In this document: positions 45,011 to 57,253 of the stretch, piece by piece
Position numbering within the stretch: the first letter of the stretch is position 1
Layout: every line of letters starts with the position of its first letter
From: Symsagittifera roscoffensis
Lineage: Eukaryota; Xenacoelomorpha; Acoela; Convolutidae
Length of the DNA stretch: 64,000 nucleotides
Assembly: GCF_963678635.1 (NCBI RefSeq)
Contig: NC_087069.1
Span: forward strand, 15,474,660-15,538,659
Direction: 5' to 3'
Program-made: the position numbers and the translations under genes
The notes under the pieces: model-generated
Databases searched by the model: none
The model's input: the letters and a program-made list of their open reading frames with translations, nothing else
Told to the model about the DNA's origin: nothing

Positions 45011-48000
45011 ATGGGTGACACAAATGAACTAATGGAATTCCTCTCAGCGAGTCTAGGAGCGACTCTATACGAGATCTATTAGCGGCTGATTGATTGTGAC
45101 TTTACACGAGAAGACCCGGGGCTGGCGATGTTTGTGGTCGCGCTCAATGCGTTAGGACGAGAGGGTCGAGGGAATCGCCCTACAGAAGTGGTGTTGATGT
45201 TGGCCTTCGGTGAGTCCGGGACCGCCGAGAGAGGTCGAAACCGACTGATGAGATGGCGGCGTGGAGAAATGTCTGGCCACGACCTGGCTCGTGAGCCAGG
45301 ACTGGGTGAACAGAGGGACCACCGGCTAGGTGAGATGCCCTTGCCGATCCAACCTGCGCAGCCGCTCATCGGAGCGAAAAGACAACGTGATGGGCCAGGC
45401 CCGTCACATTCAGTCGACTCTCCAACAGCTGCTCCTCCTCCGAAGAGAGTGAGGGTGAGCGAAATAGAGATACAGACGTCGGAGACGATTGAGACGTTGG
45501 AGAAGAAAGAGAGAGATCAGAGCAAGCTGTGTGCCAAATTTCAGGAGTATAGGGCGATAGCTCGAGAAAGAGACGAATGGAAAAAGAAGTACGAGGATCT
45601 GTAGGTGGCCTACAAGGAGGATGAAATAAAGCACCTGAAGGAGCTGTATATGGCAAAGGTGAGCCAAGTGTCAAAGGAGGTTCTGGCGACGATGAAGTCC
45701 TCGGAGGGATCCAGGGACACACGCCCCAAGACAAGAGTACAGGAGCTGTGTGCACCGAGAGGGTCCGAGGCTCCTCAGCAGACACAAAAGTCTGCTCCCA
45801 ATCAGAGGAACACAATACCAGACCCTTCTGACACCTATCTCGCTCCTCAGTTCCAAGAATCATTCAACCAAGTGGCCAGAGCAACAATGGATGAGATTAA
45901 CAGAACCACTGGGCGGACATTGGGTAGGGTCGTCCCTTCCCAACGTGGTGATCATTCATCCAATAGTTCGGAGCGAGCACCCCGCACGGTAGCGTCCTCG
46001 GGGACTGCACATGGCGGAACCTCTCAAAATTCTCGCGTGGTAGACATTAGAAAGAATCTTATGGCACGTCACCAGTTCACGCAAGTGGCTGCGGAGCATC
46101 CTCGAGCCTGCCTGAATGACATGAGCTGGAACCCCGCTACGAGCGACCAGGTAATTCCCCCAGGGAATCGCCACTTGATCATAGGAGACAGTTTGGTGAG
46201 AGATCTGAATGAGATCTTCGTCCATGGTCAGACTACCGCTCTGTCCTTTGGAGGAGCCTCAGTGGCTCAGGTCATCAGGATGATGGATTTCCAGAGCGAA
46301 GATTACCTGGACACGCTGGTGATAATGCTGGGAACCAACGACGTCTCGAGAGCCCCAGTGACTCCGGAGAGTAAATGGGAGCCTCTATTGGTCTGCCTCC
46401 TGAACGAACTAAAGGAGAAGTACAGGCCTAGGCTTGTGGTGCTGTGCACGATACCACAGAACCCGATGGTGGGCACCTTAATGGCAGATTTTATGAATGG
46501 CCACGTGACCCGGTGGAACGAAATGACCCGCAGTCTGGTGAGAAACAACCCTGGCGAGCTGCGACTTCTGGATCTCGAGAACATGTTGTGCATGATTGAT
46601 CACATCGCGCTCACCAGAGATGGGATACATTTCAACACTCAACAAGGGAGACACTAGATCAATGACGTATTTCAGACGCAGTTGAGGGAAGTTGAGCAGG
46701 AGTCGAGGGCGGCCAGTTCTCTGGCTTGGACCAGTTCGACCGGAGGAGGTAGAATAAGGGGAAGCGTGCCCGAATCCCTTGTCAACCGCCTAGGGCCCCT
46801 CGCAACGGAGACGGCTACAGCTGCACCCATCGCTCCGAGCTCAAACGTAAGAGAGAGGCTAGGGACTGCTCCTCCTCCCAGAACACAACCGCTGGAAAGC
46901 CGACTTGGGAGATCGGTTGATCAGAACAGGAAAAACTCCCAGACCGTGTCTAGGAGGAATGACCCGCCCGCTACGGCAAACCCTGCTTCAGCAGCAGGAC
47001 CGTCGACAAGCGCCGTGCAGGTGGAGGGAGTTGAACCAAGCAGCGTGCTGCTTTGGAACCGTCCAGACCCTAGTCATTGGGGACAGTACAAGACGGACAT
47101 GTCAACGAAGTTGAACATGAATACCTTGAAGTGTCGGGAGGACGCAAAGAGAATGATCGGCGGAGAAGGGCCCACAGTGTCGCGACTATATCGAATACCA
47201 GGCGTGGATTGGCTGCTAGCAGAGCAGGGGCAGTTCAGCTCCACGACTACGCTCCAGCACGCAGACCTGAATGGATTGCATCAGGACAATACCCTTGGAC
47301 CTCTGAATAACCGATCTCTTACGGACGTCCGCCAGAGAGCCAGGGAACTGACGCCACCTGCTCGTAAGGGCAAGTTTCAGACAGATAGCAAGCCTAACAA
47401 CAAACATCACAAGATGTACAGGCAGTTTGCTAAACCACCCGGTCAGACGCCTGGCGAATATTCAAGAGACTACCCCCGAGCGACCACGGTGGATGGGGAT
47501 GACAGGAGATACGGGGAACTGAAGGCCCCAGTCGGAGACGGCCTGTTTGCCGCCTATGATCTCTTGGATATGAAAGCTGCCAAGTACCTGATAGTGGCGA
47601 GTTCGGACTATCTCTACACGCCCCGTTCTCTCTTTTGGCCCGACGCGATTTTCTTGACGGCGCCTAAATTGGACTGGGGACAGTCAATAGGCATGATGAT
47701 AAGTGTGCGAAGGGTGGTCAGCATGGAGCCGCAGGTGATAGTGGTTGCAGGCTCGAATGATCATCTGCAAAGCAGGGGTTTGTTGTCCCATCTGACGGAT
47801 GGGTCGATCCCGAGCAATGACGTCATAGGAGAGGCAATAATGACATTGCTCTCGGCGATGGCTGAGGTAGAAACAGCAGCAAAACAACGTTTCACTCAAA
47901 ATGTAGTGAAGGTGGTCTTTGTGTTGTCACCAGGGTACGCTGCATTGCCAGAACCCCTTCAGTTTGTGTACACAATGGTCACAACGATAGCAGAGGGACG

Positions 48001-48211
48001 GTTCAACGTAATAATTCCTGCCCCGAACAGAGTGGTGGACCCCAACAATTATTACCCATCCCGATCTGAGCTTCCTGCCGTTTGGGCTGACATTTCCAAT
48101 GCCATACAGGGACTCAAAGATTGTAGCACAACTCGGTTGGTGTTAGATGAGGTTCTGGGGTTCGAGCTGTCCAACTTCGCCAGGTTGCTGAAGTTAAGAC
48201 AGGGTAGATGA
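45011..48211 (+). pseudogene. Second coding block, part 1 of element 2: coiled coil, SGNH/GDSL hydrolase, second SGNH-like domain
   Basis: One reading frame from the ATG at 45011 (MGDTNELMEFL) to a TGA at 48211, interrupted only by three TAG codons (about 45077, 45602 and 46655). Order: N-terminal domain shared with element 1; coiled coil (about 45460-45700); SGNH hydrolase (about 46165-46660) with all three hallmark blocks, LIIGDSL (Ser 46190-46192), LGTNDV (Asn 46337-46339) and RDGIHFN (Asp 46619-46621, His 46628-46630); a proline/serine-rich linker; then a second domain (about 47575-48200) with YLIVASSD and VVAGSNDHLQ, reminiscent of SGNH blocks I and III but without a catalytic Ser. SGNH enzymes hydrolyse esters; CR1-type LINEs are known to carry such an esterase. 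No signal peptide or membrane segment seen. Confidence 0.8.
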
Positions 48212-48233
48212 CGATCGTCTGTTAGTACAACAG

Positions 48234-51200
48234 ATGGCTGACAATCGCTGGTTCAGACAGATGGATCACGCAGAGAATGAGCAGGGAAGGACAGTCAGGA
48301 AAAACATGACGTCAGCGGAAGAAGATCTCATGGCAATGGCTTTGCGCACGAAGCCGCACAACAACTTATGGTTGTACTTGTCACCAAGACTGTGTACCTT
48401 GGGAGAGGACGCGTTCGAGCATGCACCGGTAGTGATCAAAGAGATACACGCGTATCTGAAGAACTTGTTTGATGACCGGGAGTTAGCCGGGGGTATGATG
48501 TTGCAATTGATGCAGGATGTGAACACGATGTCGTTGGACAAGTTCCAAGCTGACGTACTGGCCACGAAGGCACAATATGAACAATCAGATGCTATCTTGG
48601 GTGGAATGGGAGTGGGATGGACGCCATCCTTCCTGTCGACGTGCTATCCGAGGGCATCTCGGAACTTGATCGCGAGCATCGTCAAGGATATCAGGAAGCT
48701 GCCGATTGGCCTGATATTAGCCCTGTACGTGACATTTGGCCATGAGAATTTCGTGAAGGGACCTGCGAATCTCTTCACCCAAGCGTTGGCAGATTTGAGA
48801 TTGGATGGACTCCTGACTCTGATTGCCATGACCTATGGTCGGCTGGGTGATTTGCTTGTGCTGTTGCGTTACCCCGAACAACTCCAGGGAACAAGTCGTG
48901 AGTTCAACGCGCAGTTGGAAACCGCCTCGCTCAGGAAAATGAAAGACTGGAGGACTCTCCTGCTCCAATATCTCTTGCAACAGAACAGAAATGTCACGGG
49001 AGAAGATAAGGTGGTAGCGACGGATGCGGGTGAGTGCAAACAGTATTGTGGCATGCCCTTGCTGACAGATTTGGCGGTCATGATGCGGAACGATCCGTTG
49101 GCTCTGATTCACGGACTGTGGGAATTCGTCACGGTGGTGTATGGACCGGTGATGTCTTTCGCATTCCCGACGTGCAAGTCAAGGCATACAGGAGTTCTGT
49201 GTTGTATGTCAACCTGGTCTCAGTCGTAGATTGTTCCGTGCTGAATTGGGTAGAGCAGAGGGAGCTGAGAGGGCTGGCCAGCGACGATAGGCTATTCGGA
49301 AGAATAGCGGAGCCGGGTTGGGTGTTGGTGGATTTCAACAACAACTTCAAGTGCCGAATGGGCCGCGAAGACCTTTCCCATATACAGTTTAACCCGAAGC
49401 TTTGGAATCTGAGACCAGTAGTGAAAGATTCAGGAGCAGCAATGAGAGTCCCACTTTTGCCAGAGGCCTACGCACACGTGAAAGAGAACCAGCAAGCGTG
49501 GCTTTGCGGGTCCAGGCCGCTGCCGGACCAATGCCCCCCGATACCCACCGATAAGGAGGTTGTTGTTGGGAGTCACATCTCCCGTCATTGCCCCTCGCAT
49601 CGGAGCAGCTCGTGATGCAGAGAGGAGAGTGCTGAAGTGGAGTGAAGGGATGGAGCCGCGCTTCATCATTTGGAACGTTGCAGCCGCGCACACACTTGAC
49701 TTCACATTTTCTGATGCTTGGAGCAGGAAAAAGATCAAAGCACCACCTTCCAGGAGACCAGAGGTCTCGGCTGAGGTGTGGAATGAGGTGTATGCCCCCA
49801 CAGATGACTTATCAAGACTGAGGTGGTCAGGAGAGGTGAAAGTAGTGATGCTGGAAGTAGCAAAAGAGTGCAGAGGAGGCTCATACATAACGATAGAGGA
49901 CCTGGCACCACATGGCGAGGAGTCGGTAGAATTCCTGGTGAATGATGAGTTGTTCTATCACGCAGGAGACCTGACCGTACCGGCGCGGCCGGACTCGGGC
50001 ATAGACACACGACAAGTCCTTCAGGACCTAAGCCGAAACCTGATGCGGATGACGATGAGTTGATGGATCAGGACGATGACGACATCGGGGGAAAGACAGA
50101 AAAGCCGGGTGAGACGGATCTAGGAGCGTTGGAGAGAGACTTGCTGGAGTACCGGTTTAGTGAAGACGACGACGGGGAAGTCGATGGGAGTCTGTTGCTG
50201 ATGACGCCATCGTCTTTCGTGTCCCCTACAAAGGAGGCGTCGGCCGACTTATCCCCGATGGACCCAATAAGTCAGGCGAGAGAGTGCCGAAATAGGGATC
50301 CACAAAGATTGCTCCATGAGTCACCAAGGAGGAGAAAGATTGAAGAGTCAATGAGGGTATCCTTCCTGATTACGCTACCGGAAGAGGAATGTGAGAGATA
50401 CCAAAGTGAACTAGAAAGCAAGACAGGGGCTATCTGGAACCGAGTGAACTTCATGGAAAGGTCATGGGACGTGATACGAAGATACGGGACGCAGTCCATA
50501 ATGAAGGTGGGATTGAACCAACCCATTATGCGTGAGGTCCTGGAGAAAATAATGAACTCCATAGAGTCTGATGTTCTGACCAAGTCAGTTACAGAGGACA
50601 GTGCCGATGATCAGCAGGTCACGAAGAACTTACCCGTCAGACGAGCCAAAAAAGGGCTGAAGCGGCTGAGAGGGAAGACAGGAAGTCGAGCCGTGAACCA
50701 GAGAGTGGTGAAGTCAAAAGCCAGTGCAGTGGTGGCCTCTTTGACGAGCGCAGGTCGTTCAGGCGAGAGCGGGCAAGGAGATGGTGCGACGCTGACCGTG
50801 GGAGAAAAAGAGAACCTGATACCCCCTATGCTCTTGGCAGGTCTGACCACAACAGCCACGAAATCAAAGAAGACTGCACGAACCCTAGCAGACACTAAGC
50901 TAGAGATGGATATCATCAGTCAGTGTGGATCTGGAGGACTTGATGATTACAGGCCCTCGCGAACCAACATGGCCCGGATGAAACTGGAGGGACAACTCGA
51001 CGTGGTCGAGTACAGTCGAGTCACTGTGCCGGAATCGGTCCACATGGGAGATCCAGCAGGGGGTTATGTGGACATGTTGAAGGCGAGGAACTCCGCGAGA
51101 GGGCACCTGAAGGCTTGGAGCGAGAAGCGAGCCATGCAGGAATATCTGAAAGGGCTTACGGAGAGTTCTAACCTACATCGGAAAGAATACGGCACGGTAA

Positions 51201-53837
51201 TGTCCTCGGATGCGAACGAAATCGGGATGGAAAAACTACTGGAAATCTCTTGGAGGGCGGCCCTCCAAAGATACTTTGACGAGACGATGCATGCGCCTGC
51301 GACGGTGGCAGCATACCTGGCTCATCCGTGCACGAGAAGTGACCTGCAAGTACGGTTGGCTTGGTGCTTGATGGGCATCAAGAAGGCGGAATATGACGCC
51401 AATAATGATTTGAAATCAAAGGAACAGGAGCTGGAGCTGATGGAAGCCCTACGAGCGTTGATTTCAAAAGACGATTCTGCGATAGCCTGGGCTAAGCGTA
51501 AGGATGCCCTTTGCTTTGTAAGGTTCCTGTTTTGGGAGAATGCATAAAGATCATTCGGCAAAAGGGAGTTGATTGCGAAAGAAACTTCCTTAGGGCACTC
51601 CTGGAACTATATCAGGATATGCCGTTGGTTGTACCAAATAGGGAGTCGAACGACATGGAGAGCTATCGCAAGTTGGAAGAAGTGAGAAGGTGTTCCAACA
51701 AAGGATTGAAAGTGAGCCGGGAGTTGATTGAAACAGCCAGGGGACGGAAAGACTTTGCAACACTAGGGAAAATGAAGTCGTTCCAATATGTGTCTGGCAT
51801 ACCGGGGATGGCGTATAATCCCTTCGTGAATGAAGAAGCCAGGGAAGCGTACTTCGACTATGAGCAAGTCATAGTGCTCAATTTCTGGGTCGAACGGATT
51901 AAGGAAACTGGATTGCTGGTGGTGGAACAACCCAAGCTGGGAATTATTTTAGAAGAACGAGTGGTCGAACCCTCGGTTCCCGAGCTGAAGCGGCAAGTGA
52001 GTTTTGGTTGTGGTTCTTGGGACGGTCCCTTGAAAACCAGCTTAGTAACCATGTGGGAACTCATGAAGCCTTCTTGGTGTCCCCATCCTAACGCCGGTTT
52101 AATCTGGGACATGACGGCGGATATCACGTTAGACCTGGATGATGACGTGAGTCTACATGATCTGGCCATGATACACCATCTGCTGGCCATGAGGATGACG
52201 AAGCGGAAGAGCAACCCATCCACGGAGCCATCCGAGGAAAGTCCATCGAGCAATTATTTGAGGCAAGGCACCTGTTTAGCTCAACATAGTGGGATGGAAG
52301 GACATGTTTGCAACTTGGGACACTGCCTGATTACGCTGAGCGAGCAGCATCGACAACTGGCACTATTGTACGGAAGATTGAGCATGTCGGGTAAGAGTGG
52401 CATGGAGTTGGTCGCAGACTGTCATGGGGTGACGGATGTAAACTTGACCACTGCCTTGGGATTTTGTAGCATGACGAGCTCGATAGAATCGCTGGAGCGC
52501 CTGGAGCTTGCCCATGAGCTAGTGACGTCCTTCAGCGTGGAAATATTCCCTGGAGCACTGCAGACAGAGCAGAAGATTGGAGGCTGGCGAGAAGCTCTTG
52601 AAAATGAAATGAATCTGAAGGATAGTGAGGCCTATCATAGCCCTACTGGTTCAAAATATCTGGTGGGTTCAAGCTATCTGGTTCATTTCATTGGTTCAAG
52701 ATATCTGGTGGGTTCATTGCAATAGTAGGTATCCTACACACATGATGGTGATGGATGCGAGGACGCAGCAGGTGTTGATTGACCAACTTTTCTCTGTGCC
52801 AAAGTGCGTGAGGTTGGCCAGAATGTCGGAGAGGTCATATGATTTGTTGGCGAAGATCTTTTGGGCAGTCCCGAAGAGATCTGAAAGACGTGGTGGGTGA
52901 AGAGTTCATGAGGTTGAACGAAGGTATTGTGAGCGAGTTCCAGAAGCAGAAAGCGAGTGGAGCGTTACCCACTGAATTCCCCACCATAGAAGAGAAAGAC
53001 GATTTGCACAGAATTATGATGGAGGTGGAACCGTTGCTGGGAGCCTCAGGGTATCGGACCCGAAGGAACATATTGAGGACCCATGGGGAGTATCCTTGCC
53101 ACTGCTTGGCGCAGACGTTATGGTACCCCAAACGCGGGAATCTGATGCTAGTATGGGACGTGGAGGAGTTGTACTCTACGGGGTTGCCCGATCAGAATCA
53201 ACAGGTGTCAATCGTGGTGGTTAGTGCCATGCTGGCAGTGAGGTGGTTGGAGGCTAACGCGGACGCAAGTGAACAGGAGACGGCCGTGCCGACTCCTGAG
53301 CAGCTGAGCAACGTAAAGATGAGCCGCAAATTGGATCTTTTCAGAACCACCTGCAAGGTTCTGAGAATACCCAAAGCCATTGAAAGAATATGGTCAAGGC
53401 AAAGGTTAATGCCTTGGTTCCGTGCAGTGATGACGTCATGGATGTATGAACGCGCGAAGCGTCACATGTCGAGGAACACAGAAGCCTATCAATCTTTCCA
53501 GCTAGATATAGGACCGGGAGCCTATAAGAGAGCATTCCTGACGCACAGAAACGCGGTCACCACGGCGGTGAAGCGAGTAGCTGGAGCGCCTTGTGTAACT
53601 GAAGATGAGAAGAAAGAGGTCTTAAGAGCTGACCTTGAACGAAATGTGAGCCTGTGGCTTCACAACAGCTTTTGCAGGAACCGGGAGCAAAAGGTGAATG
53701 TGGACGTGCTACCTTGTTGCAAACCGAGGCTGTTAGAACAGGAGAGTTGGGGCACGGCCCAAAACTCCATGGACATGTTGGAAAAAGTCCTAGAGGACAG
53801 TGAAGCTGAAGATCAGGATGGAGAAGCAATGGAATGA
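48234..53837 (+). pseudogene. Second coding block, part 2 of element 2: very long protein of unknown function
   Basis: Begins with an ATG (MADNRWFRQMDH) 22 nt after the previous stop, so it is either a third ORF or the continuation of part 1 after a frameshift. It runs ~1,860 residues to a TGA at 53837, with frameshifts near 49170, 49600, 50060, 51530, 52690 and 52880. I recognise no domain. Visible features: a helical, Leu-rich first 300 residues; an acidic then basic middle (50060-50900, with RRAKKGLKRLRGK at ~50640); WCPHPNAGLI near 52075; an Arg/Lys-rich C-terminus ending acidic (EDSEAEDQDGEAME). Patches align with 26595-30089 of element 1 (e.g. MPLLTDL, MR.DPL), so it is a shared lineage protein under past constraint. 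A small local repeat at 52640-52715 causes one break. Confidence 0.7.
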
Positions 53838-54604
53838 AGATGATGGAACGAAGAGGATAAGTGAAGACGTGAACAAGAAAGGAAGAGAAGGAGAAAAAAC
53901 TTGATTGTCTTTGTGTGTTAAAACTTGAACTACTCAACCAAGTTTGATTATTGAACTTGCTAAACTTTTTGTTTTGATCTAGTTTGGTCAGACCAAACTT
54001 TGAAAGTTGTTGCAAGTGTTAAAATTGTTGATTTTAGTTATGACTGTTTATATCTTATATGGAGAACATAGGTGAGTATATTTACCTATTTAAACACGAC
54101 TGATGTTTTTAACCTGTCTAAGACACGTGATCACTGTGTGGCGACCTGGTAAGTTTGGGTAGACTCGCTCGGAAAGGGTGAGTAACTCAATAACTTTCCT
54201 AGCCACAGAGTTTCTTAGTTTTAATATCAAATAGGACCGCATAAATAACTGATTATACTTGGTGAGCGACGTTAAGTTAATTTTAACGGGTGCGTGACCC
54301 TGCCACGTCCGAAATTTTTAATCAGCAAGAGCGAAAAAAAGTTTTTATGGCAAGTGACGTAAGTAGTCAGAAAATAAATTTTATCTAGGACACTCCTCAT
54401 GGTGCAAATTTTGTGAAAATGTTGGAAGGCAGTGAGATGTAGTACGATGCCCTTTGTGACACGTAGTGAGTTGAGGTGGAGTAGATAAATTTCATTTTCT
54501 TATGCGATTTGTAAGATTGATTATAGAGAACTGGAACACTACTTGACGATAACCCGGTGTTATGCGATCAATAGGGACATTGATGGGGACTTGTCCGGGG
54601 AGTA
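53838..54604 (+). other. 3' untranslated region and polypurine tract of element 2
   Basis: No gene is visible. It ends in cttgtccggggagta (54590-54604), the same polypurine tract as in element 1 and the older relic. The word gatttgtaagattga near 54510 also occurs before the second block of element 1. Confidence 0.7.
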
Positions 54605-55199
54605 TGTGCCATTCTGCCGGATTGGCATAGCGCAACCTTCCGGCGGGACAGAAAAAGACGACTAAAGGCCTTAGTAACAAAAAAGTGCTGCGAAGGAGGG
54701 TCGAAATATTCCGGAAGTTTAAATTTTTAAAATTTCGATTGACGGGCAAGTATTTCTCAGAAATACAAAAAGACGGGCATTTTGACGAAAAGGAACGAAA
54801 AAACAGAACAACGACAAATATAGTGAAAAACAGTCGCACGAGAAAACGAGAAAAACGAAGCCTCTTATCGTGGCAATCACACACGATAAGACCGATAGCA
54901 GAGAGAAACAGGGAGAAAGGAGGCTTCAGTGGGGAAGGAATATTCCGCGGAACCCTCCCGTGCCACAAATTGGGAGAAATAACAACGTTGTCTCGAGAAG
55001 ATTACGGGATCGGAGGCTTGGTCCCCCAGAGACTGTTATATGTTGAAGGACTGAAGTAAACTAACTTTTTAGCTACTCTGATGCCATAGAACTTTGAATT
55101 AACACCGGTATTATTTGATATTTTAGAATATGAGTAGCTAGGAAGAGGAAAGGGTCAATCCATCTCCAATGGATTTAATGTAGATCTGTCACCAAAAAC

Positions 55200-57253
55200 C
55201 AGGCATTTCGGGTTCGGGTTCGGGTTTTCGGGTATCGGGTCGGGTTTTCGGGTTTTGAGACAAATTTCGGGTTTCGGGTTCAACAAATTTTCGGGTTCGG
55301 GTTCGGGTTCGGGTATTCAATTATTCGGTTTCGACAAAAACTTTCCCAATTTTTCTTTTGTTTGAGGTTTTTTACTTTTTTAATTTTTATTTCTATTTCA
55401 TTTCTGAACGCGATTGCATTGTACGATGAAGGAAGAGTGGCGGATATTTGAAACCAAAAATCCAAAGTTGAAAGACAAGTTTCTGTGCGGTTTCATTGAC
55501 AAGAAGAAAACAGAAGCGCGGAAGTGCGTTCGTTGCAAAAGTGTATTTTCATGTAAAAAGAGCAATACGTCAGCTCTTGAAAGGCACATTAGCAGCTGCA
55601 CTTCCACTGAGTCGGAAGATGTAAATCAAATTTCCATAAGAAAATTTCTGAACTCGAATACTGAAAAGTTTACTTTCCATTCCCAATTCGTATATCTTGA
55701 CAATGTGTCAGTAACAAAAGTTAGCAGTTCCCCTCGCTTCAAGAAACTGTTTCAAAAGTCTGGCCTAGCTGTACCAACTTATGATGATCTCAATCGGACA
55801 CTTAATGCCAAATACTTCGAGCGCATAGATCTCATTAAGAAATTACTAGAGGGGAAAGAGAAGTTAGTCTTGGCTCTAGACAAATGGACGAACAATCATC
55901 ACGAAAAATTTATTGGTGTCTATGTGTATCAAAAAGGCAAGAGCATTTTTCTTGGATTAATTAATTACGATTTTTCATGTGGCGCAAAGGAGATGAAAAA
56001 ATATACAAAAGATAGTGATTCAGAATGAAGATAGCAACAACGAGAACGACACCGACGAGGCCGATGAAGACTTTGACACATTGAGTACCCGTAGCATCGA
56101 ACCGTTTGATTTTTCCAATTTTGTGAATGAAATACGACAAGCTGTAAAAGACATCCGCACACCCAACAATAATGCAACCTTCATGTTTATGCAAAAACAG
56201 TTCCAGAAATCAGAACTAGATGTTGTCCTTGACAACGAAACACGATGGAACTCCACTTATTTGATGCTAGAACGTTTTCTCAAACTTCGCGGGTCAGTGG
56301 AAAAGTTTTACCACGAACGACGTTTTGATTGGCAACATTTAGACTGTTTAGTTAAGGTGTTGAAACCATTTTACGAAGTAACACTAGAGCTGCAAAAGAA
56401 AGAAATACCGAAGGACTTTGACTTCTATCTCAAGACCGTTGAATATGTGCGAACATTTGTCGAACGTGAAAGTGGTTTGGAGATGGTCCGTGATGACATG
56501 TTACAACTACTTGACAAATGGTGTGGTTCCAAAAACGCAGTTGTCCAGGCGTTTAACAAACGCGGTAAATTATACAAGCGGTTGGCGAAAGAAATTGATG
56601 ACAATATTGAAAACTTGCAACAGACCGAGCATACTTATGCAACGCCAACTTCTTTCAAAGACTTCTTACAACTTGAAAGGGCAGTTGGACCAAAAGAGGA
56701 ACAAATGCGAAGAACATTGAGACAAATTCCCGCAACAAATTCTGACATTGAGAGAGCGTTCAGTTATGCAAAGTACTTGAAGAAGGATATTCAATCGCGA
56801 CTTAAGACGGAGAATTTTACACGCAACGTGTTCTTGAAACTCACCGAGGAATGCGTTTAATACGTACTTGTACGTTCCCATTTCATAATAATACAGCTTT
56901 TTATTTCCGTTGAACTTTTTTGTTTTCTATATACATTCCCATTTTAATACACATTTATTGCATAAATATTGTTTTTACAGCTATTTTTATTGTTCACTGT
57001 AAGAGAAAGTTACACTCTAAAAACGCATCAAATTTATTGCGTCAACGTTCATACCATTTAATCTACCTGAAAATCGGGCATGTCGGGTATCGGGTCGGGT
57101 AATCGGGTTTTGAGATCTTTTTCGGGTTTCGGGTTTGAAATGAATGTCGGGTTCGGGTTCGGGTTTGAAGAAACCGTCGGGTTCGGGTTCGGGTTTTAGC
57201 TTATCGGGTAATCGGGTTTCGGGTTTGAAAAATGTCGGGTCCCGAAATGCCTG
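55200..57253 (+). mobile_element. hAT DNA transposon, 2,054 bp, nested in an LTR
   Basis: Terminal inverted repeats CAGGCATTTCGGG at both ends, flanked by a perfect 8-bp target duplication, ccaaaaac (55192-55199 and 57254-57261), the hAT hallmark. The uninterrupted target can be read in the 5' LTR of the same element (near 31665). Both ends carry subterminal repeats of cgggttcggg and related words (55205-55320; 57070-57245, inverted), probably transposase binding sites. It encodes an internally deleted transposase. Confidence 0.95.
55426..56860 (+). pseudogene. hAT transposase, internally deleted
   Basis: The ATG at 55426 opens a 201-codon frame with a BED-type zinc finger (CVRCKSVFSC, ERHISSC) and the start of the RNase H-like catalytic domain (LALDKWTNNHHEKFIGVYVY, with the first Asp). 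It stops at 56028; the +1 frame from about 56015 continues with an acidic stretch, ETRWNSTYLMLERFLKLR, and the C-terminal dimerisation domain (NSDIERAFSYAK with the catalytic Glu), ending at 56860. The central part with the second catalytic Asp and the insertion-domain motifs is missing; combined length ~480 residues against ~600-700 for the family. The deletion lies at about 56000-56100. It is catalytically dead but could still bind its ends. Confidence 0.9.

Noticed and set aside
45011..46657. Three in-frame TAG codons in the second block of element 2 as possible programmed readthrough
   Set aside because: Where element 1 can be aligned, one TAG stands for a Trp codon, and pol of element 2 has TAA and TGA stops as well. 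Ordinary decay is simpler.
55205..57245. Telomere-like GGGTTC repeats
   Set aside because: They are subterminal repeats of the hAT element, inverted between its two ends and ending at its terminal inverted repeats.
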